Shown: in pieces, positions 22,056 to 32,823 of the stretch
Layout: each line of letters starts with the position of its first letter
Position numbering within the stretch: position 1 is the stretch's first letter
NCBI RefSeq assembly: GCF_002872475.1
Contig: NZ_CP025682.1
Coordinates: forward strand, 2,480,001-2,544,000
Length of the DNA stretch: 64,000 bases
Direction of reading: 5' to 3'
From: Pseudazoarcus pumilus
GTDB lineage: Bacteria; Pseudomonadota; Gammaproteobacteria; Burkholderiales; Rhodocyclaceae
Position numbers and translations under genes: made by a program
The notes under the pieces: model-generated
Databases searched by the model: none
Seen by the model: only the letters and a program-made list of their open reading frames with translations
What the model was told of the DNA's origin: nothing

Positions 22056-22852
22056 TGCTTCCCTTTGCCTTGCTCCGGCATGAGCGCCGGCGTCAGTGCG
22101 AATCCACGCTGGTAACGCAGGTCGGCCAGCGCCACGGGAACGCCGACGCGCTCGCGCGCCTCGGGCCACAGGCGCACGAAGCGCACCAGTCGCTCAGCCA
22201 GCGGCGCGCGTTCACGGTCACGGCCGAGCAGGATCACCAGGCCGTCTTCCAGTTCCAGCTCCCACGCCTCGCGCGGCGACAGCCACAGGCGCTTCATGCG
22301 CAGGCCCAGCGGCTCGACCAACGCCGCGAACTCGCGATGACGCGCGAAAAGATGTCCTGCCGAGCCCTGCGGGCCGGAGAACGACGGCAGTTCTGCGTTG
22401 CTCGCCGCCACGAAGACCTCGCCCTGACGGTTGATCAGATGCACCTCGTCGCTGCCCACAGGGGACCAGTAGGCGACGGCCTGCTGCTCCTCCAGGCGCA
22501 GCTCGAGCGCGTCCGGCCAGCGTCTGCGCACCTCGGCGCGCCGCACCCAGGGGAGCTTCTCGAGCGCCTCGCGCACGTCGGCGAGCTGCACCGTGAAGAA
22601 ATTGCCGGTGACCGAAGAGCGCGCCGCGTACTCGATCTGCGCCGGCGTGACCTGACCCGGCGGCGTCAGCACCACGACTTCGCGCAACGGAAAGAACGGC
22701 CGGCTGGTCAGCCACGCGACGAATGCCCAGGCGAAGGCCAGCGCCACGAAGAACATCAACGCGTCGGAGATCGCGTTCAGCGTCGCGGGACGATCCCACA
22801 GCCCCTCGCGCGCGTTCGCACGCGAGGCCCTGCCGTTGCGCCGCTCAGCCAA
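22052..22852 (-). CDS. ftsQ: Cell division protein FtsQ
   Basis: FtsQ is the bitopic scaffold of the FtsQBL complex. The product is 266 aa with a cytoplasmic basic N-terminus, one membrane helix (residues about 30-50, [17 protein letters not shown]) and a periplasmic POTRA domain starting at FPLREVVVL. The segment [21 protein letters not shown] is typical of POTRA/FtsQ. It overlaps ddl by 8 bp and ftsA by 4 bp. Confidence 0.96.
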   Translation of the reverse strand: MAERRNGRASRANAREGLWDRPATLNAISDALMFFVALAFAWAFVAWLTSRPFFPLREVVVLTPPGQVTPAQIEYAARSSVTGNFFTVQLADVREALEKLPWVRRAEVRRRWPDALELRLEEQQAVAYWSPVGSDEVHLINRQGEVFVAASNAELPSFSGPQGSAGHLFARHREFAALVEPLGLRMKRLWLSPREAWELELEDGLVILLGRDRERAPLAERLVRFVRLWPEARERVGVPVALADLRYQRGFALTPALMPEQGKGKQ

Positions 22853-23759
22853 GACTTGCCCCTTCCAGGATCGCGATGCACAACTGCCCGAAACCCAGAC
22901 CGGCGGCCTGCGCCGACATCGGCACCAGGGAGTGGCCGGTCATGCCCGGCACGGTGTTCATTTCCAGCAGCCAGGGACGGCCGTCGCGGTCGAGCATGAT
23001 GTCCACGCGTCCCCAGCCGCGGCAGCCGAGCACTGCCGCGCTTTGCATCACAAGGCGCTTGAGTGCGTCCTCGAGCGCGGCGTCCAGCCCCGACGGACAC
23101 AGATAGCGCGTCTCGTCGCTGAAATACTTGTGCTCGTAGTCGTAGTTGCCGCCCGGCGCGTCGATGCGGATCACCGGCAGCGCGCGATCATTCAGGAAAG
23201 GCACGGTCAGCTCGGCGCCGTCGATGAAGGCCTCGGCCAGTACCAGGCGGTCGTAGCGCGCGGCCAGCTCCCAGGCTGCACGCAACTGCGATGGCTCGAC
23301 GACCTTGGTCGCGCCCATGCTCGAGCCTTCGTGCGCCGGCTTGACGAACACCGGCATGCCCAGTTCGGCGGCGACGGCATCGAAATCCGTCTGCGCGTCG
23401 AGAATCGCATAGCGCGGCGTGGGCAGGCCGCAGGCGGCCCACACCATCTTGGTACGCCACTTGTCCATGGCCAGCGCCGAAGCCATCACGCCGCTGCCGG
23501 TATACGGAATGCGCAGGGTCTCGAGCACCCCCTGCACCGTGCCGTCTTCGCCGCCACGGCCGTGCAGTGCGATGAAGACACGCTCGAATCCCTCGTCGCG
23601 CAGCGCACACAGATCGCGCTCGGCCGGATCGAAGCCGTGCGCATCCACGCCGCAACCCTGCAGCGCCGCGAGCACGGCGCTGCCCGACATCAGCGAGACC
23701 TCGCGTTCGGCCGATGTGCCGCCGAACAGCACCGCGACCTTTCCGAACCTGTCCGTCAC
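22845..23759 (-). CDS. ddl: D-alanine-D-alanine ligase
   Basis: This ATP-grasp enzyme makes the D-Ala-D-Ala dipeptide for peptidoglycan. The product is 304 aa, starting with GTG at 23759 that overlaps the murC stop (GTGA). The family motifs are [14 protein letters not shown] near the N-terminus, [21 protein letters not shown] (ATP lid), and the C-terminal metal site [16 protein letters not shown]. coli has murC-ddlB in this place too. murB, found nearby in some bacteria, is absent from this window. Confidence 0.97.
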   Translation of the reverse strand: MTDRFGKVAVLFGGTSAEREVSLMSGSAVLAALQGCGVDAHGFDPAERDLCALRDEGFERVFIALHGRGGEDGTVQGVLETLRIPYTGSGVMASALAMDKWRTKMVWAACGLPTPRYAILDAQTDFDAVAAELGMPVFVKPAHEGSSMGATKVVEPSQLRAAWELAARYDRLVLAEAFIDGAELTVPFLNDRALPVIRIDAPGGNYDYEHKYFSDETRYLCPSGLDAALEDALKRLVMQSAAVLGCRGWGRVDIMLDRDGRPWLLEMNTVPGMTGHSLVPMSAQAAGLGFGQLCIAILEGASLG

Positions 23760-25162
23760 ACGCCCTCCCCGTATTCCTGGGCCACGCGCGCGGCCACCTG
23801 ACCGATCGACCCCGCGCCCATGGTGATCACCACATCGCCGTCGCGGGCCGCATCGACAATCGCCGCGGGCATGTCGGCGATGTCCTCGACGAACACCGGC
23901 TCGACCTTGCCGGCCACGCGCAGCGCGCGCGCCAGGCTGCGCGCGTCGGCGGCCACCAGCGGCGGCTCGCCGGCGGCGTAGACTTCGCCCAGCAGCAGCC
24001 CGTCGACCTTGGAGAGCACCTTGACGAAATCCTCGAAGCAATCGCGGGTGCGGGTGTAGCGATGCGGCTGGAAGGCCAGCACCAGGCGCCGGCCCGGATA
24101 GGCGCCGCGCGCGGCAGCAATGGTCGCCGCCATCTCGATGGGGTGGTGGCCGTAGTCGTCGATCAGGGTGAAGCGGCCCGCCCCGTGCGCGACCGGGATC
24201 TCGCCATGGTCCTGAAAACGCCGGCCCACGCCGCGAAACTCCGACAGTGCCTTGACGATGGCCGCGTCGCTGACCTGCAATTCGGTCGCCACCGCGATCG
24301 CGGCCAAGGCGTTGAGCACGTTGTGCACGCCGGGCAGGTTGAGTTCCACGGCCAGGCGGCTGGTCGAACCATTGACGCGCACCACGTCGAAGCACATGCG
24401 CCGCCCCACCGCGCGCAGATTCTCGGCGCGCACGTTGGCCTCTTCGGACAGGCCGAAGCGCACGATCTGCTTGGACACCTGCGGCGCGATTTCACGCACG
24501 TTCGGGTCGTCCTCGCACAACACGGCCACGCCGTAGAAGGGCAGACGCTGCAGGAAATCGACGAATGCCTGCTTGAGCCGGGCGAAGTCGTGCGCGTAGG
24601 TCTCCATGTGGTCGGCGTCGATGTTCGTGACCACCGAGATCACCGGATTGAGCAACAGGAAGGAAGCGTCGGACTCGTCGGCCTCGGCCACCAGGAAGTC
24701 GCCCTTGCCCAGTCGCGCATTGGCGCCGGCGGCGGTGAGGCGCCCGCCGATCACGAAGGTCGGGTCCATGCCGCCTTCGGCGAGGATGCTCGCCACCAGC
24801 GAGGTCGTGGTCGTCTTGCCGTGCGTGCCGGCGATCGCGATGCCCTGCTTCAGGCGCATCAGTTCGGCGAGCATCTGCGCGCGCGGCACCACCGGGATGT
24901 TGCGCTCGCGTGCGGCCACCACCTCGGGGTTGTCGTCGGACACCGCCGTCGAGACGACCACCGCGTCGGCACCGTCGACGTGCGCGGCATCGTGACCCGT
25001 GAGAACACGCACGCCCAGGCCCTGCAGGCGCCGGGTGGTCGCCGTCTCGGCCAGATCCGAACCGCAGACGGTGAATCCCAGGTTGGCCAGCACCTCGGCG
25101 ATACCGCTCATGCCCGCGCCGCCGATGCCGACAAAATGAATACGCTTGACCTTGTGTTTCAT
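23756..25162 (-). CDS. murC: UDP-N-acetylmuramate-L-alanine ligase
   Basis: MurC adds L-Ala to UDP-MurNAc, the first amino acid of the stem peptide. The 468-aa product has the Rossmann start [18 protein letters not shown], the Mur ligase P-loop [11 protein letters not shown], and the C-terminal domain [13 protein letters not shown] with [11 protein letters not shown]. It is translationally coupled on both sides (murG and ddl) by 4-bp overlaps. Confidence 0.98.
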   Translation of the reverse strand: MKHKVKRIHFVGIGGAGMSGIAEVLANLGFTVCGSDLAETATTRRLQGLGVRVLTGHDAAHVDGADAVVVSTAVSDDNPEVVAARERNIPVVPRAQMLAELMRLKQGIAIAGTHGKTTTTSLVASILAEGGMDPTFVIGGRLTAAGANARLGKGDFLVAEADESDASFLLLNPVISVVTNIDADHMETYAHDFARLKQAFVDFLQRLPFYGVAVLCEDDPNVREIAPQVSKQIVRFGLSEEANVRAENLRAVGRRMCFDVVRVNGSTSRLAVELNLPGVHNVLNALAAIAVATELQVSDAAIVKALSEFRGVGRRFQDHGEIPVAHGAGRFTLIDDYGHHPIEMAATIAAARGAYPGRRLVLAFQPHRYTRTRDCFEDFVKVLSKVDGLLLGEVYAAGEPPLVAADARSLARALRVAGKVEPVFVEDIADMPAAIVDAARDGDVVITMGAGSIGQVAARVAQEYGEGV

Positions 25163-26235
25163 TCCTTCCTTCCTTCGGCGAGCGCCTCGCAGGCGTCGGC
25201 CACGGCAGCGGCCGCACCGGGGCGCGCCAGCTCGCGCGCGCGCGCGGCCATGCCGGCCAGCCGAGCGCGATCGAGCCCCCTGAGGATGCCCGCCAGTTGT
25301 CCGGCGTCGAGCTCGGCCTGCGCGATCAGCATCGCCGCGCCACGCTCGGCGAGGAACTGCGCGTTGCGGCTCTGGTGGTCATCGACCGCATGCGGGTAGG
25401 GCACCAGCAGGCTGGCCGCGCCGACCGCCGCCAGTTCGGCCACGGTGATCGCGCCCGCACGGCAGATCACCAGATCGGCGGCGGCGTAGCGCGCTTGCAT
25501 GTCTTCGATGAAATCGACCAGTTCGCCGTCGACGCCGTGCTGCGCATAGGCCGCCTGCAAGGCGGCGAACTGGCGGCGACCGGCCTGGTGAGTGACCTGC
25601 GGGCGCTCACCCAGCGGAATGCGCGCGAGCGCCTGCGGCACGATGTCGTTGAGTGCGGCGGCGCCGAGACTGCCGCCGACCACGAGAAGGCGCAACGGCC
25701 CCTCGCGTCCGGCGAATCGCTCGCCCGGGCCGGCCACCGCCGCGATCTCGCGCCGCACCGGGTTGCCCACCCATGTGGCCTTGCGCAGGGCATCGGGAAA
25801 GCCGGCGAGCACACGGCCTGCGACGCCGGCGAGCACACGGTTGGCCAGCCCTGCCACCGAGTTCTGCTCGTGCAGCACCAGCGGGCGCCCCGTCAGGGCG
25901 GCCATCATGCCGCCCGGAAAGCTGATGTAGCCGCCCATGCCCAGCACCACGTCGGGCTTTACCCGGCGCAGCACGCCCAGCGCCTGCCAGAATCCGGAGA
26001 GCAGACTCAGCGGGAGCAGCAACTTGCGCACCAAGCCCTTGCCGCGCAGGGCACCGAAACGGATCCATTCGCAGCGGTAGCCGCGCGGTGCGACGATGCG
26101 CGCTTCCATGCCATCCGGATTGCCCAGCCACACGATGTCCCAACCGCGCGTGCGCAGTTCTTCGGCCACCGCGATGCCCGGATAGATGTGCCCGCCGGTT
26201 CCTCCGGCCATGATCAGCGCGGTGCGCGCGCTCAC
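25159..26235 (-). CDS. murG: UDP-GlcNAc-undecaprenoyl-pyrophosphoryl-MurNAc-pentapeptide transferase
   Basis: MurG makes lipid II from lipid I on the inner face of the membrane. The 358-aa GT28 enzyme starts with a GTG that overlaps the ftsW stop. The glycine-rich loop [14 protein letters not shown] and the second-domain signatures [16 protein letters not shown] and [15 protein letters not shown] are the expected lipid-binding and UDP-GlcNAc-binding segments. Confidence 0.97.
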   Translation of the reverse strand: MSARTALIMAGGTGGHIYPGIAVAEELRTRGWDIVWLGNPDGMEARIVAPRGYRCEWIRFGALRGKGLVRKLLLPLSLLSGFWQALGVLRRVKPDVVLGMGGYISFPGGMMAALTGRPLVLHEQNSVAGLANRVLAGVAGRVLAGFPDALRKATWVGNPVRREIAAVAGPGERFAGREGPLRLLVVGGSLGAAALNDIVPQALARIPLGERPQVTHQAGRRQFAALQAAYAQHGVDGELVDFIEDMQARYAAADLVICRAGAITVAELAAVGAASLLVPYPHAVDDHQSRNAQFLAERGAAMLIAQAELDAGQLAGILRGLDRARLAGMAARARELARPGAAAAVADACEALAEGRKE

Positions 26236-27452
26236 GACCCCACCCCGCGCTTCATCTGCCGGTTTTCCCAGTCCACGCGCAACAGGATGCCGAGCGCCAG
26301 GCACGCGGAGACGATGGCCGAACCCCCGAAACTCATCAGCGGCAGGGTCAGCCCCTTGGTGGGAAGCAGACCCATGTTCACGCCCATGTTGATGAAGGAC
26401 TGCACACCCAGCCACATTCCGACGCCCATCGCCACCAGCCCGGAGAAATAGCGCTCCAGGTTGATCGCCTCGCGGCCGATGGCGAAGGCTCGTTGCACCA
26501 GGATGGCGAACAGCACGACGACGACGGCGACGCCGATGAAGCCCAGTTCCTCGGCGATCACCGCGAGCAGGAAGTCGGTGTGCGCCTCGGGCAGGTAGAA
26601 CAGCTTCTCGACGCTGCCGCCGAGGCCGACACCGAACCACTCGCCACGTCCGAAGGCGATGAGCGCATGCGACAACTGGTAGCCCTTGTCGAACGGATCC
26701 TGCCAGGGGTCCATGAAGTTGAGCAGACGGTCACGCCGGTACGGCGATAACCACATCAACAGGCTCAGGCCGATCGAGGCGACGCCGATGAGCAGGCCGA
26801 AGACCTTCACGTTCATGCCGCCCAGAAAGAGCACGCCAAAAGCGATCGCACAGATCACCACCATCGCGCCGAAGTCCGGCTGCTGCAGCAAAAGCATGCC
26901 CACCAGCACGATGATCCCCGCCATCGGCAGGAAGCCACGGCGGAAGCTGCCCATGTCCGGCAGCTTGCGCACCGTGTAGTCGGCCGCGTAGAGCGCGACG
27001 AAGATCTTCATCAGCTCGGAGGGCTGCAGGTTCACCGGGCCGAGCGAGATCCAGCGCTGCGCGCCGTTGACCGCGCGGCCGATGCCGGGAATCAGCACCA
27101 GCACCAGCAGCACCACGCCCAGCAGGAACAACCAGGGCGCGATTCGCTGCCAGGCTCGCATGGGCAGAAGGAAGGCGAGATAGCCCGCCCCCAGGCCAAT
27201 GCTCAGGAACACCGCGTGACGCAGCAGAAAATAGGTGGACTGATTGCCGGTGAAGCGGCTGCCCTCGGCCACCGCGATCGAGGCCGAGTACACCATCACC
27301 AGACCCAGCAGGATCAATGCCACGGCGGGTCCGAGCACCAGCGGGTCGAGCTCGCGCGGCGGCGCCTGCGGGCGCACCAGACGGCGCGCGGCGCGCGCGG
27401 CAGCGGCGCTGCCGTCGTCACGCGACAGACCCAGGATCTGCAGCGCGCTCAT
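26232..27452 (-). CDS. ftsW: Cell division lipid II polymerase FtsW (SEDS family)
   Basis: FtsW is the septal peptidoglycan glycosyltransferase that works with FtsI. The 406-aa protein has about ten membrane helices. SEDS signatures are [31 protein letters not shown] (with the conserved PSE), the periplasmic loop [18 protein letters not shown] with the catalytic Asp region, and [12 protein letters not shown]. The frame is open far upstream through murD, but ATG 27452 overlapping the murD stop gives the normal length. Confidence 0.97.
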   Translation of the reverse strand: MSALQILGLSRDDGSAAAARAARRLVRPQAPPRELDPLVLGPAVALILLGLVMVYSASIAVAEGSRFTGNQSTYFLLRHAVFLSIGLGAGYLAFLLPMRAWQRIAPWLFLLGVVLLVLVLIPGIGRAVNGAQRWISLGPVNLQPSELMKIFVALYAADYTVRKLPDMGSFRRGFLPMAGIIVLVGMLLLQQPDFGAMVVICAIAFGVLFLGGMNVKVFGLLIGVASIGLSLLMWLSPYRRDRLLNFMDPWQDPFDKGYQLSHALIAFGRGEWFGVGLGGSVEKLFYLPEAHTDFLLAVIAEELGFIGVAVVVVLFAILVQRAFAIGREAINLERYFSGLVAMGVGMWLGVQSFINMGVNMGLLPTKGLTLPLMSFGGSAIVSACLALGILLRVDWENRQMKRGVGS

Positions 27453-28846
27453 CGCAGCGCCTCCACGCCCGGCAACGCGCGCACCGCCGCAGCGAATACC
27501 TCGGCGCGATGCACGTAGTTGCGGAACATGTCGAAGCTCGCGCAGGCCGGCGAGAGCAGCACCGCGTCGCCGCGCCGCGCCAGCACGTTGGCGCGCTCGA
27601 CCGCCGTCGCCAGATCGGGGGCGCGCACGCTCTCGAAGCGATGCAGCGACAGGGCCGAGGCGATCGCCGGCGCATCGCGGCCGATGAGCACCGCCGCGCG
27701 CGCGTGTGCAGCCACCGCTTCGGCCAGCGGGGCGAAATCCTGCCCCTTGCCGTCGCCCCCGGCGATGAGCACCACGGGCCGACCCAGTCCGGCAAGCGCG
27801 GCGACCGTGGAACCCACGTTGGTGCCCTTGGAATCGTCGTAGAAGACCACGCCGTCGGCGCGGCAGGCGATCGGCTCGACGCGGTGCGGCAGCCCGCGAA
27901 AGGCCTTGAGCGCCTCGATCATGCGCGGCATCGGCGCGCCGGCGAGCGCACCCAGCGCGAGGGCGGCCATCGCGTTGAGCGCGTTGTGACGCCCGGCGAT
28001 CGCCAGTGCAGACAGCGGCACGAGGGCGGAGTCGCCAAGCGCGATCCATTCCTCGCCGTCGCGCTCGATCAATCCGAACCCACCCTCGTCGGGAACGCCG
28101 GCACCGAAGCGCACCTGACGCCGCCCCAAGAGCGCCATCGCCGCAACCCGCGGATCGTCGCGGTTGAGGACCTGTACGCAGTCGCCGGCGAAGATGCGCG
28201 CCTTGAGCGCGGCATAGGCGTCCAGATTGCCGTGACGGTCGAGATGATCGTCGCTGACGTTGAGCACGGTGGCCGCGTCGGCCCGGAAGGCACCGGCGCT
28301 CTCGAGCTGGAAGCTCGACACCTCCAGCACCCAGCATGTGGGCAAGGGACGTCCCTCGTCGAGGCGATCGCACAGCACTGCCAGCGCGGCCGGGCTGATG
28401 TTGCCTGCCGCCACCGCATCGATGCCGCAGCCGGCGAGCAGCGCCGCGCTCAGCGCGGTGGTCGTACTCTTGCCGTTGGTTCCGGTGACCGCGATGATGG
28501 AAGTTGCCGGGCGCACCTGCAGCGCATCGAGCGCATCGGCGAACAAGGCCATCTCGCCGAGCACCGCGAGACCGCGCGCACGCGCTTCGCTCAGCACGGG
28601 ATCGGCCGGGTCAATGCCCGGACTGAGCGCAACCAGATCGATCCCGTCGAGCAGCTGCAGGTCGAACTCGCCGCACACGATCTCGGCCTCGGGCACGGCG
28701 GCGGCCAGGGCGGCGCGCATCGGCGGCGACGCGCGCGTGTCGGCCACGCGCAGACGCGCCCCGGTACGCGCGCACCAGCGGGCCATCGCGAGCCCCGACT
28801 CGCCGATGCCCAGTATCAGCACGAAGCGCGCACCCACGTCCGTCAT
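27449..28846 (-). CDS. murD: UDP-N-acetylmuramoylalanine-D-glutamate ligase
   Basis: MurD adds D-Glu to the stem peptide precursor. The product is 465 aa. It begins with the dinucleotide-fold [13 protein letters not shown], followed by the P-loop [14 protein letters not shown], the motif [10 protein letters not shown], and in the C-terminal domain [21 protein letters not shown] 28846 overlaps the mraY stop and TGA overlaps the ftsW ATG. Confidence 0.97.
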   Translation of the reverse strand: MTDVGARFVLILGIGESGLAMARWCARTGARLRVADTRASPPMRAALAAAVPEAEIVCGEFDLQLLDGIDLVALSPGIDPADPVLSEARARGLAVLGEMALFADALDALQVRPATSIIAVTGTNGKSTTTALSAALLAGCGIDAVAAGNISPAALAVLCDRLDEGRPLPTCWVLEVSSFQLESAGAFRADAATVLNVSDDHLDRHGNLDAYAALKARIFAGDCVQVLNRDDPRVAAMALLGRRQVRFGAGVPDEGGFGLIERDGEEWIALGDSALVPLSALAIAGRHNALNAMAALALGALAGAPMPRMIEALKAFRGLPHRVEPIACRADGVVFYDDSKGTNVGSTVAALAGLGRPVVLIAGGDGKGQDFAPLAEAVAAHARAAVLIGRDAPAIASALSLHRFESVRAPDLATAVERANVLARRGDAVLLSPACASFDMFRNYVHRAEVFAAAVRALPGVEALR

Positions 28847-29931
28847 CGCAGCTTCAGCGTCGACAGCCCGAACAGCACGAGCATGATGGTGATGATCCAG
28901 AATCGCACCACGACCTGGGTTTCCTTCCAGCCGCCCAGTTCGTAGTGATGGTGCAGCGGTGCCATGCGGAAGATGCGCTTGCCGCCGCTCATGCGGTAAT
29001 AGACCACCTGCAGCATCACCGACAGCGTCTCGGCGACGAACAGGCCGCCCATGATGAAGAGCACGATCTCCTGGCGGACGATCACTGCGATCACGCCCAG
29101 CGCCGCACCCAGCGCCAGCGCCCCGACGTCGCCCATGAACACTTCGGCCGGATAGGCGTTGAACCACAGGAAGCCCAATCCGGCCCCGCAGATCGCGCCG
29201 CAGAAGATCGCCAGCTCGCCGGCGCCCGCGATGTAGGGCACGCCCAGGTATTTGGCGAAGCCTGCATGCCCGGCGACATAGGCGAAGATGGCCAGCGCAC
29301 CGGCGACCATCACGGTGGGCATGATCGCCAGGCCGTCGAGGCCGTCGGTCAGGTTCACCGCGTGGCTGGTGCCGTTGATCACGAAGTAGGACAGCGCGAC
29401 GAAGCCGAACAGGCCCAGCGGATAGGCCACGCCCTTGAAGAAGGGCACGATCAGCTCGGTCTGCGCCGGCGCGCTTGCGGTCAGCCCCAGAAACAGAGCG
29501 GCAGCCAGCGCGATGGCCGAGGTCCACAGATACTTCCAGCGGCTGGCCAGCCCCTTGGGATCGCGGTGCACGACCTTGCGCCAGTCGTCGACCCAGCCCA
29601 CTGCGCCGAAGCCCAGGGTCACGAACAGCGTGACCCACACGTAGTGATTGGACAGATCGCCCCACAGCAGCACCGTGATGCCGATGGCAATCAGGATCAG
29701 CGCACCGCCCATGGTCGGCGTGCCGGCCTTGGTCAGATGCGATTTGGGACCGTCATCGCGCACGGCCTGGCCGATCTTCTTGACCGCCAGCCAGCGGATC
29801 ACCGGGGGCCCGAGCAGGAAGGAGATCACCAGCGCCGTCATCGCCGCGAGCACGGTACGCAGCGTGATATAGCCGAAGACGTTGAAGGCACGCACGTCCT
29901 GGCCCAGCCACAGCGCGAGTTCAAGCAACAT
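28843..29931 (-). CDS. mraY: Phospho-N-acetylmuramoyl-pentapeptide-transferase
   Basis: MraY transfers phospho-MurNAc-pentapeptide to undecaprenyl phosphate, making lipid I. The 362-aa protein has about ten membrane helices. Active-site segments are [10 protein letters not shown], the DDWRK aspartate pair (GWVDDWRKV), [10 protein letters not shown], and the histidine motif [15 protein letters not shown]. It overlaps murF by 11 bp, the longest overlap in the cluster. Confidence 0.98.
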   Translation of the reverse strand: MLLELALWLGQDVRAFNVFGYITLRTVLAAMTALVISFLLGPPVIRWLAVKKIGQAVRDDGPKSHLTKAGTPTMGGALILIAIGITVLLWGDLSNHYVWVTLFVTLGFGAVGWVDDWRKVVHRDPKGLASRWKYLWTSAIALAAALFLGLTASAPAQTELIVPFFKGVAYPLGLFGFVALSYFVINGTSHAVNLTDGLDGLAIMPTVMVAGALAIFAYVAGHAGFAKYLGVPYIAGAGELAIFCGAICGAGLGFLWFNAYPAEVFMGDVGALALGAALGVIAVIVRQEIVLFIMGGLFVAETLSVMLQVVYYRMSGGKRIFRMAPLHHHYELGGWKETQVVVRFWIITIMLVLFGLSTLKLR

Positions 29932-31327
29932 CGGAATCCCCTTGTGGGCCGGCCGCGCCGGCGTCGCGCGCAGCGAGCAGCGCCTCGACGACGCGCTCCA
30001 TGCGCATGAATCGCGAACCCTTCACGAGTACCGTGGTGTCCGCCGCGAAATACGGCGCAAGCGCCGCGACGAGTGATTCGATGCTGCCGAAGTGACGGCC
30101 GCCGTCGCCGAAATTGCGCGCGGCCAGCAGGCTCAGGTCGCCGAATGCGAACAAGGCGTCGACACCCCGGCTCTTGGCGTAGCCGCCGACCTCGTCATGC
30201 ACCTGGGCGGCGGTCTCGCCCACTTCGCCCATGTCGCCGAGCACCAGCAGCTTGCGGCCGGGCATCGCCGCCAGGACGTCGATCGCGGCCCGCACCGAAT
30301 CGGGGTTCGCATTGTAGGTGTCGTCGATGATGCACGTACCGCGCGGCCCGGTAACTTTCTGCAACCGGCCGCACGTGCCGGTGTAGGCCTGCAGGCCGGC
30401 GACCACCGTGTCGAGCCCGACGCCGGCGGCCAGACAAGCGGCCGCAGCCCCCAGCGCGTTGCGCGCATTGTGCTCGCCGGGCACGCGCAGCACGATCCGC
30501 GCGTGCCCGGCGAAACTGTCCACTTCGAGCTCCACGCCAAGCCCGTGCACGATCGCACTGCCGCGCACGTCGGCGTCGCGGGCGATGCCGAAGGCGAGCA
30601 TGCGCCGCCCCGCCACGAGCGAACGCCAGTAGTCGGCACGCGCGTCGTCGGCGTTGATCACGGCCACCGCATCTTCGCGCCCGGCCGTATAGATCGCGCC
30701 CTTTTCGCGCGCGACCTCGTCGAGCGAACGCAGCCCTTCCAGATGGGCTCGCTGGGCGTTGGTGACGATCGCCACCGTGGGGCGTGCGATCGCTGCCAGG
30801 CGGGCGATCTCGCCCGGGTGGTTCATGCCCAGCTCGACCACCGCCGCGCGATGGCCCTCGCGCAGGCCAAGCAGCGTCAGCGGCAGGCCGATGTCGTTGT
30901 TCAGGTTGCCGACGGTGGCGAGCACCGTATCCTCGCCCTGCAGATGCTCGCGCAGGATGGCCGCACACATTTCCTTGACCGAGGTCTTGCCGTTGCTGCC
31001 GGTCACGCCGATGAGCGGAATGTCGAAGCGGCTGCGCCAGTACGCCGCCAGGCGCCCCAGTGCGACGAGGGTGTCCTCGACCACCAACAGCGGGCGCGCG
31101 GTACGCAGGCGCGCGAAACCTTGGCGGTCGATCAGCGCCGCGACCGCGCCACCGGCCAGCGCATCGGGCACGAAATCGTGCGCATCGAAGCGCTCGCCGC
31201 GCAGCGCCACGAACAGTTCGCCGTCGCGCACACGCCGGCTGTCGGTGCCCACCGATTCGAAGCGCGTCGCGCCCTCGCCATGCAGTTGCGCGTCGAGCGC
31301 CTGCGCCAGTTCGGCCAGCGTCATCAT
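29921..31327 (-). CDS. murF: UDP-N-acetylmuramoyl-tripeptide-D-alanyl-D-alanine ligase
   Basis: MurF adds D-Ala-D-Ala to the tripeptide, completing the precursor. The product is 468 aa. The P-loop is [15 protein letters not shown], followed by [17 protein letters not shown] and the C-terminal [18 protein letters not shown]. The start ATG at 31327 overlaps the murE stop. Confidence 0.97.
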   Translation of the reverse strand: MMTLAELAQALDAQLHGEGATRFESVGTDSRRVRDGELFVALRGERFDAHDFVPDALAGGAVAALIDRQGFARLRTARPLLVVEDTLVALGRLAAYWRSRFDIPLIGVTGSNGKTSVKEMCAAILREHLQGEDTVLATVGNLNNDIGLPLTLLGLREGHRAAVVELGMNHPGEIARLAAIARPTVAIVTNAQRAHLEGLRSLDEVAREKGAIYTAGREDAVAVINADDARADYWRSLVAGRRMLAFGIARDADVRGSAIVHGLGVELEVDSFAGHARIVLRVPGEHNARNALGAAAACLAAGVGLDTVVAGLQAYTGTCGRLQKVTGPRGTCIIDDTYNANPDSVRAAIDVLAAMPGRKLLVLGDMGEVGETAAQVHDEVGGYAKSRGVDALFAFGDLSLLAARNFGDGGRHFGSIESLVAALAPYFAADTTVLVKGSRFMRMERVVEALLAARDAGAAGPQGDSDVA

Positions 31328-32823
31328 GGGGCCGACTCCCCCTGCGACGCGCGTGCAGCCAGCGCCGCGCGAACCGCTGCGGCATCGCTGTACGGATGAC
31401 GCACGCCGCCGATCTCCTGCCAGCTCTCGTGGCCCTTGCCGGCCACCACCACCACGTCGTCGCCATGCGCCTCGGCCAGCGCGAGGCGGATGGCCTGCGT
31501 GCGGTCGAGTTCGCAGCGCGCGCTGCCGCCCGTGCCTTCGAGCACCATCGCCGCGATCGCGGCCGGGTCCTCGCCGCGCGGGTTGTCGCTGGTGACGATG
31601 ACGCGGTCGGCCAGCGCCGCGGCCGCTTCGCCCATCAGCGCGCGCTTGCCCGGATCACGCTCGCCACCGCAGCCGAACACGCAGGCCAGACGTCCGCCAC
31701 GGCGGGTGGCCGCATCGCGCGCGGCCTCCAGCACCTTGGCGAGCGCATCAGGCGTATGCGCGTAATCGACCACCACCAGCGGCTCGCCCACGCCACCGAA
31801 CAACTGCATGCGCCCCGGCGGCGGCACCACGCGGCTGGTGGCCTGAGCCGCCTCGGCCAGCGGCACACCACGCGCGCGCAGCACGCCGATCACGGCCAGC
31901 GCATTGGCCACGTTGAAGCCGCCGACCGTCGCCAGCGCGACCTCGGCATGTTCGCCGTCCTCGCACACGGTGAAGCGGATGCCCGACGGCGCCACGCCCA
32001 GGGGCTTGCCGACCAGTCGTGGCAGCCCGGGCAGGGTCGTCTCGTGCATCGTGCAGCCAATCACCCGCTGACCGCGAGCAGCCAGCTTCGCGGCAAGTTC
32101 CGCGCCAAAGGCGTCGTCGATGTTGAGCACCGCACAACTCAGCCCCGACTGGTCGAACAGGCGCGCCTTGGCACGGCCGTAGGCGTCCATCGTGCCGTGA
32201 TATTCGAGATGGTCGCGACTGAGGTTGGTGAACACCGCGACGTCGAACTCGACACCGGCCACGCGGGCCTGATCGAGCCCGATCGAGGACACCTCCATCG
32301 ACACGGCACGCGCTCCGGCCCCGTGCAGCGCGGCCAGCGCGCGATGCAGGACGATGGCATCGGGCGTGGTGTTGGCGAGCGGCTCGAGCCGCCCCGGAAA
32401 ACCGGCGCCCAAGGTCCCGATCACGCCGCAACGCACGTCAAGAGCCTCCAGTGCCTGCGCGATCCACTGGCTGACCGTGGTCTTGCCGTTGGTACCGGTG
32501 ACGCCGGCCACCCACAGCGCGGCCGATGGACGACCGAAGACCTCGTGCGCGAGGTGGCCCGCGATCGCGCGCAGGCCCTCGACGCCGATCGCCGGCACCG
32601 CGCAATCGGGCAGCGCGCGGCCGTCACCGCTCTCCCACAGCACGGCCGCCGCACCACGCGCCAGCGCGTCGCCGATATGCTCGCGGCCATCGCTGCGCAC
32701 GCCGGGCCAGGCCAGGAACAGGTCACCGGTGCGAGCCTCGCGCGAGTCGGCACATACGCCACGCGGCCGCACACCGGCGGCCGCGAGGGCGTCGAGCAGC
32801 TCCAGGGCGCGCTCGCGGCTCAC
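31324..32823 (-). CDS. murE: UDP-MurNAc-L-alanyl-D-glutamate-2,6-diaminopimelate ligase
   Basis: MurE adds meso-diaminopimelate to the stem peptide. The product is 499 aa and starts with GTG at 32823, inside the ftsI stop. The P-loop is GVTGTNGKTTVSQW. The C-terminal domain has TSDNPRGEDP, which matches the DNPR motif that selects mDAP over lysine. VVDYAHTPDAL is also typical. Upstream frame extension into ftsI was rejected. Confidence 0.97.
   Translation of the reverse strand: MSRERALELLDALAAAGVRPRGVCADSREARTGDLFLAWPGVRSDGREHIGDALARGAAAVLWESGDGRALPDCAVPAIGVEGLRAIAGHLAHEVFGRPSAALWVAGVTGTNGKTTVSQWIAQALEALDVRCGVIGTLGAGFPGRLEPLANTTPDAIVLHRALAALHGAGARAVSMEVSSIGLDQARVAGVEFDVAVFTNLSRDHLEYHGTMDAYGRAKARLFDQSGLSCAVLNIDDAFGAELAAKLAARGQRVIGCTMHETTLPGLPRLVGKPLGVAPSGIRFTVCEDGEHAEVALATVGGFNVANALAVIGVLRARGVPLAEAAQATSRVVPPPGRMQLFGGVGEPLVVVDYAHTPDALAKVLEAARDAATRRGGRLACVFGCGGERDPGKRALMGEAAAALADRVIVTSDNPRGEDPAAIAAMVLEGTGGSARCELDRTQAIRLALAEAHGDDVVVVAGKGHESWQEIGGVRHPYSDAAAVRAALAARASQGESAP

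Noticed and set aside
22845-25162. Search for murB between murC and ddl
   Set aside because: murC and ddl overlap by 4 bp, so there is no room. murB must be elsewhere in the genome.
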